Source: Podila epigama (Eukaryota; Mortierellomycota; Mortierellomycetes; Mortierellales; Mortierellaceae). From it: a DNA stretch of 16,338 nucleotides. The notes under the pieces were generated by a model. That model saw nothing but the letters and a program-made list of their open reading frames with translations. It made no database searches and had not been told where the DNA came from. Positions 16,262 through 16,338 of the stretch are shown piece by piece (positions within the stretch are counted from its first letter, which is position 1; every line of letters begins with the position of its first letter). The position numbers were made by a program, and so were the translations under genes. Location of the stretch: assembly GCA_015679605.1 (NCBI GenBank), contig JAAAVE010000446.1, positions 1-16,338 of the forward strand, read 5' to 3'.

Positions 16262-16338
16262 CTATTTTTTTTAATTGAAAGGGTCATGTTAGTTAGTGTT
16301 TGTACATCGTCTCCATAAAACCAACAACAAATAACTCT

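Noticed and set aside
1-16338. CRISPR array, transposon, secondary-metabolite or defence cluster
   Set aside because: I saw no spaced direct repeats with unique spacers, no transposase or reverse-transcriptase motif, no terminal repeats and no synthase gene. All recognisable genes are eukaryotic housekeeping genes.

Overview
The window is nuclear DNA from a fungus. Every gene found is a eukaryotic housekeeping gene, and most are interrupted by GT-AG introns with CTAAC/CTNAN-like branch sites and T-rich flanks. Untranslated DNA is full of long T/A homopolymers and simple repeats. Intron density (nine in a VPS1 gene), intron sizes (mostly 80-240 nt), glutamine- and serine-rich insertions and the protein sequences suggest an early-diverging filamentous fungus, with Mucoromycota/Mortierella-like fungi my best guess. 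That placement is inference; there is no rRNA or other lineage marker in the window.

Layout, left to right. (1) 1-557, +: the 3' end of an endosomal/vacuolar Qa-SNARE (syntaxin 7/12, Pep12-like). (2) 738-1133, +: a small twin-CX9C protein matching the cytochrome c oxidase assembly factor COA4. (3) 1447-3711, -: an SLC35A-type nucleotide-sugar transporter in at least two exons, joined across an 840-nt intron packed with homopolymers and TG repeats. A GGAT microsatellite lies just upstream. (4) 4837-7746, -: a large F-box protein with LRR-like segments and a 15-residue polyglutamine tract. (5) 7747-8682: the divergent regulatory region between the F-box gene and the next gene. (6) 8683-12183, +: a complete VPS1 dynamin-related GTPase in ten exons. 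(7) 12310-12981, +: a two-exon zinc-dependent deaminase most like the deaminase domain of fungal Rib2. (8) 13360-14888, +: a four-exon Ran-binding protein 1 (Yrb1). (9) 15108-16261, -, running off the window: the C-terminal exon of the DEAD-box rRNA helicase Dbp10/DDX54, with a long RGG tail.

The genes do not form a pathway. Pep12-like SNARE, VPS1 and the nucleotide-sugar transporter all serve the endomembrane system, COA4 serves mitochondrial respiration, RanBP1 nuclear transport, and Dbp10 60S ribosome assembly. I see this as ordinary gene order rather than a functional cluster. I found no transposon, CRISPR array, tRNA, rRNA or biosynthetic cluster, and no convincing new system. The points worth a second look are gene-structure details: a probable GC-AG intron, an 11-nt terminal coding exon, possible leader introns ending directly at start codons, and low-complexity additions to conserved proteins.
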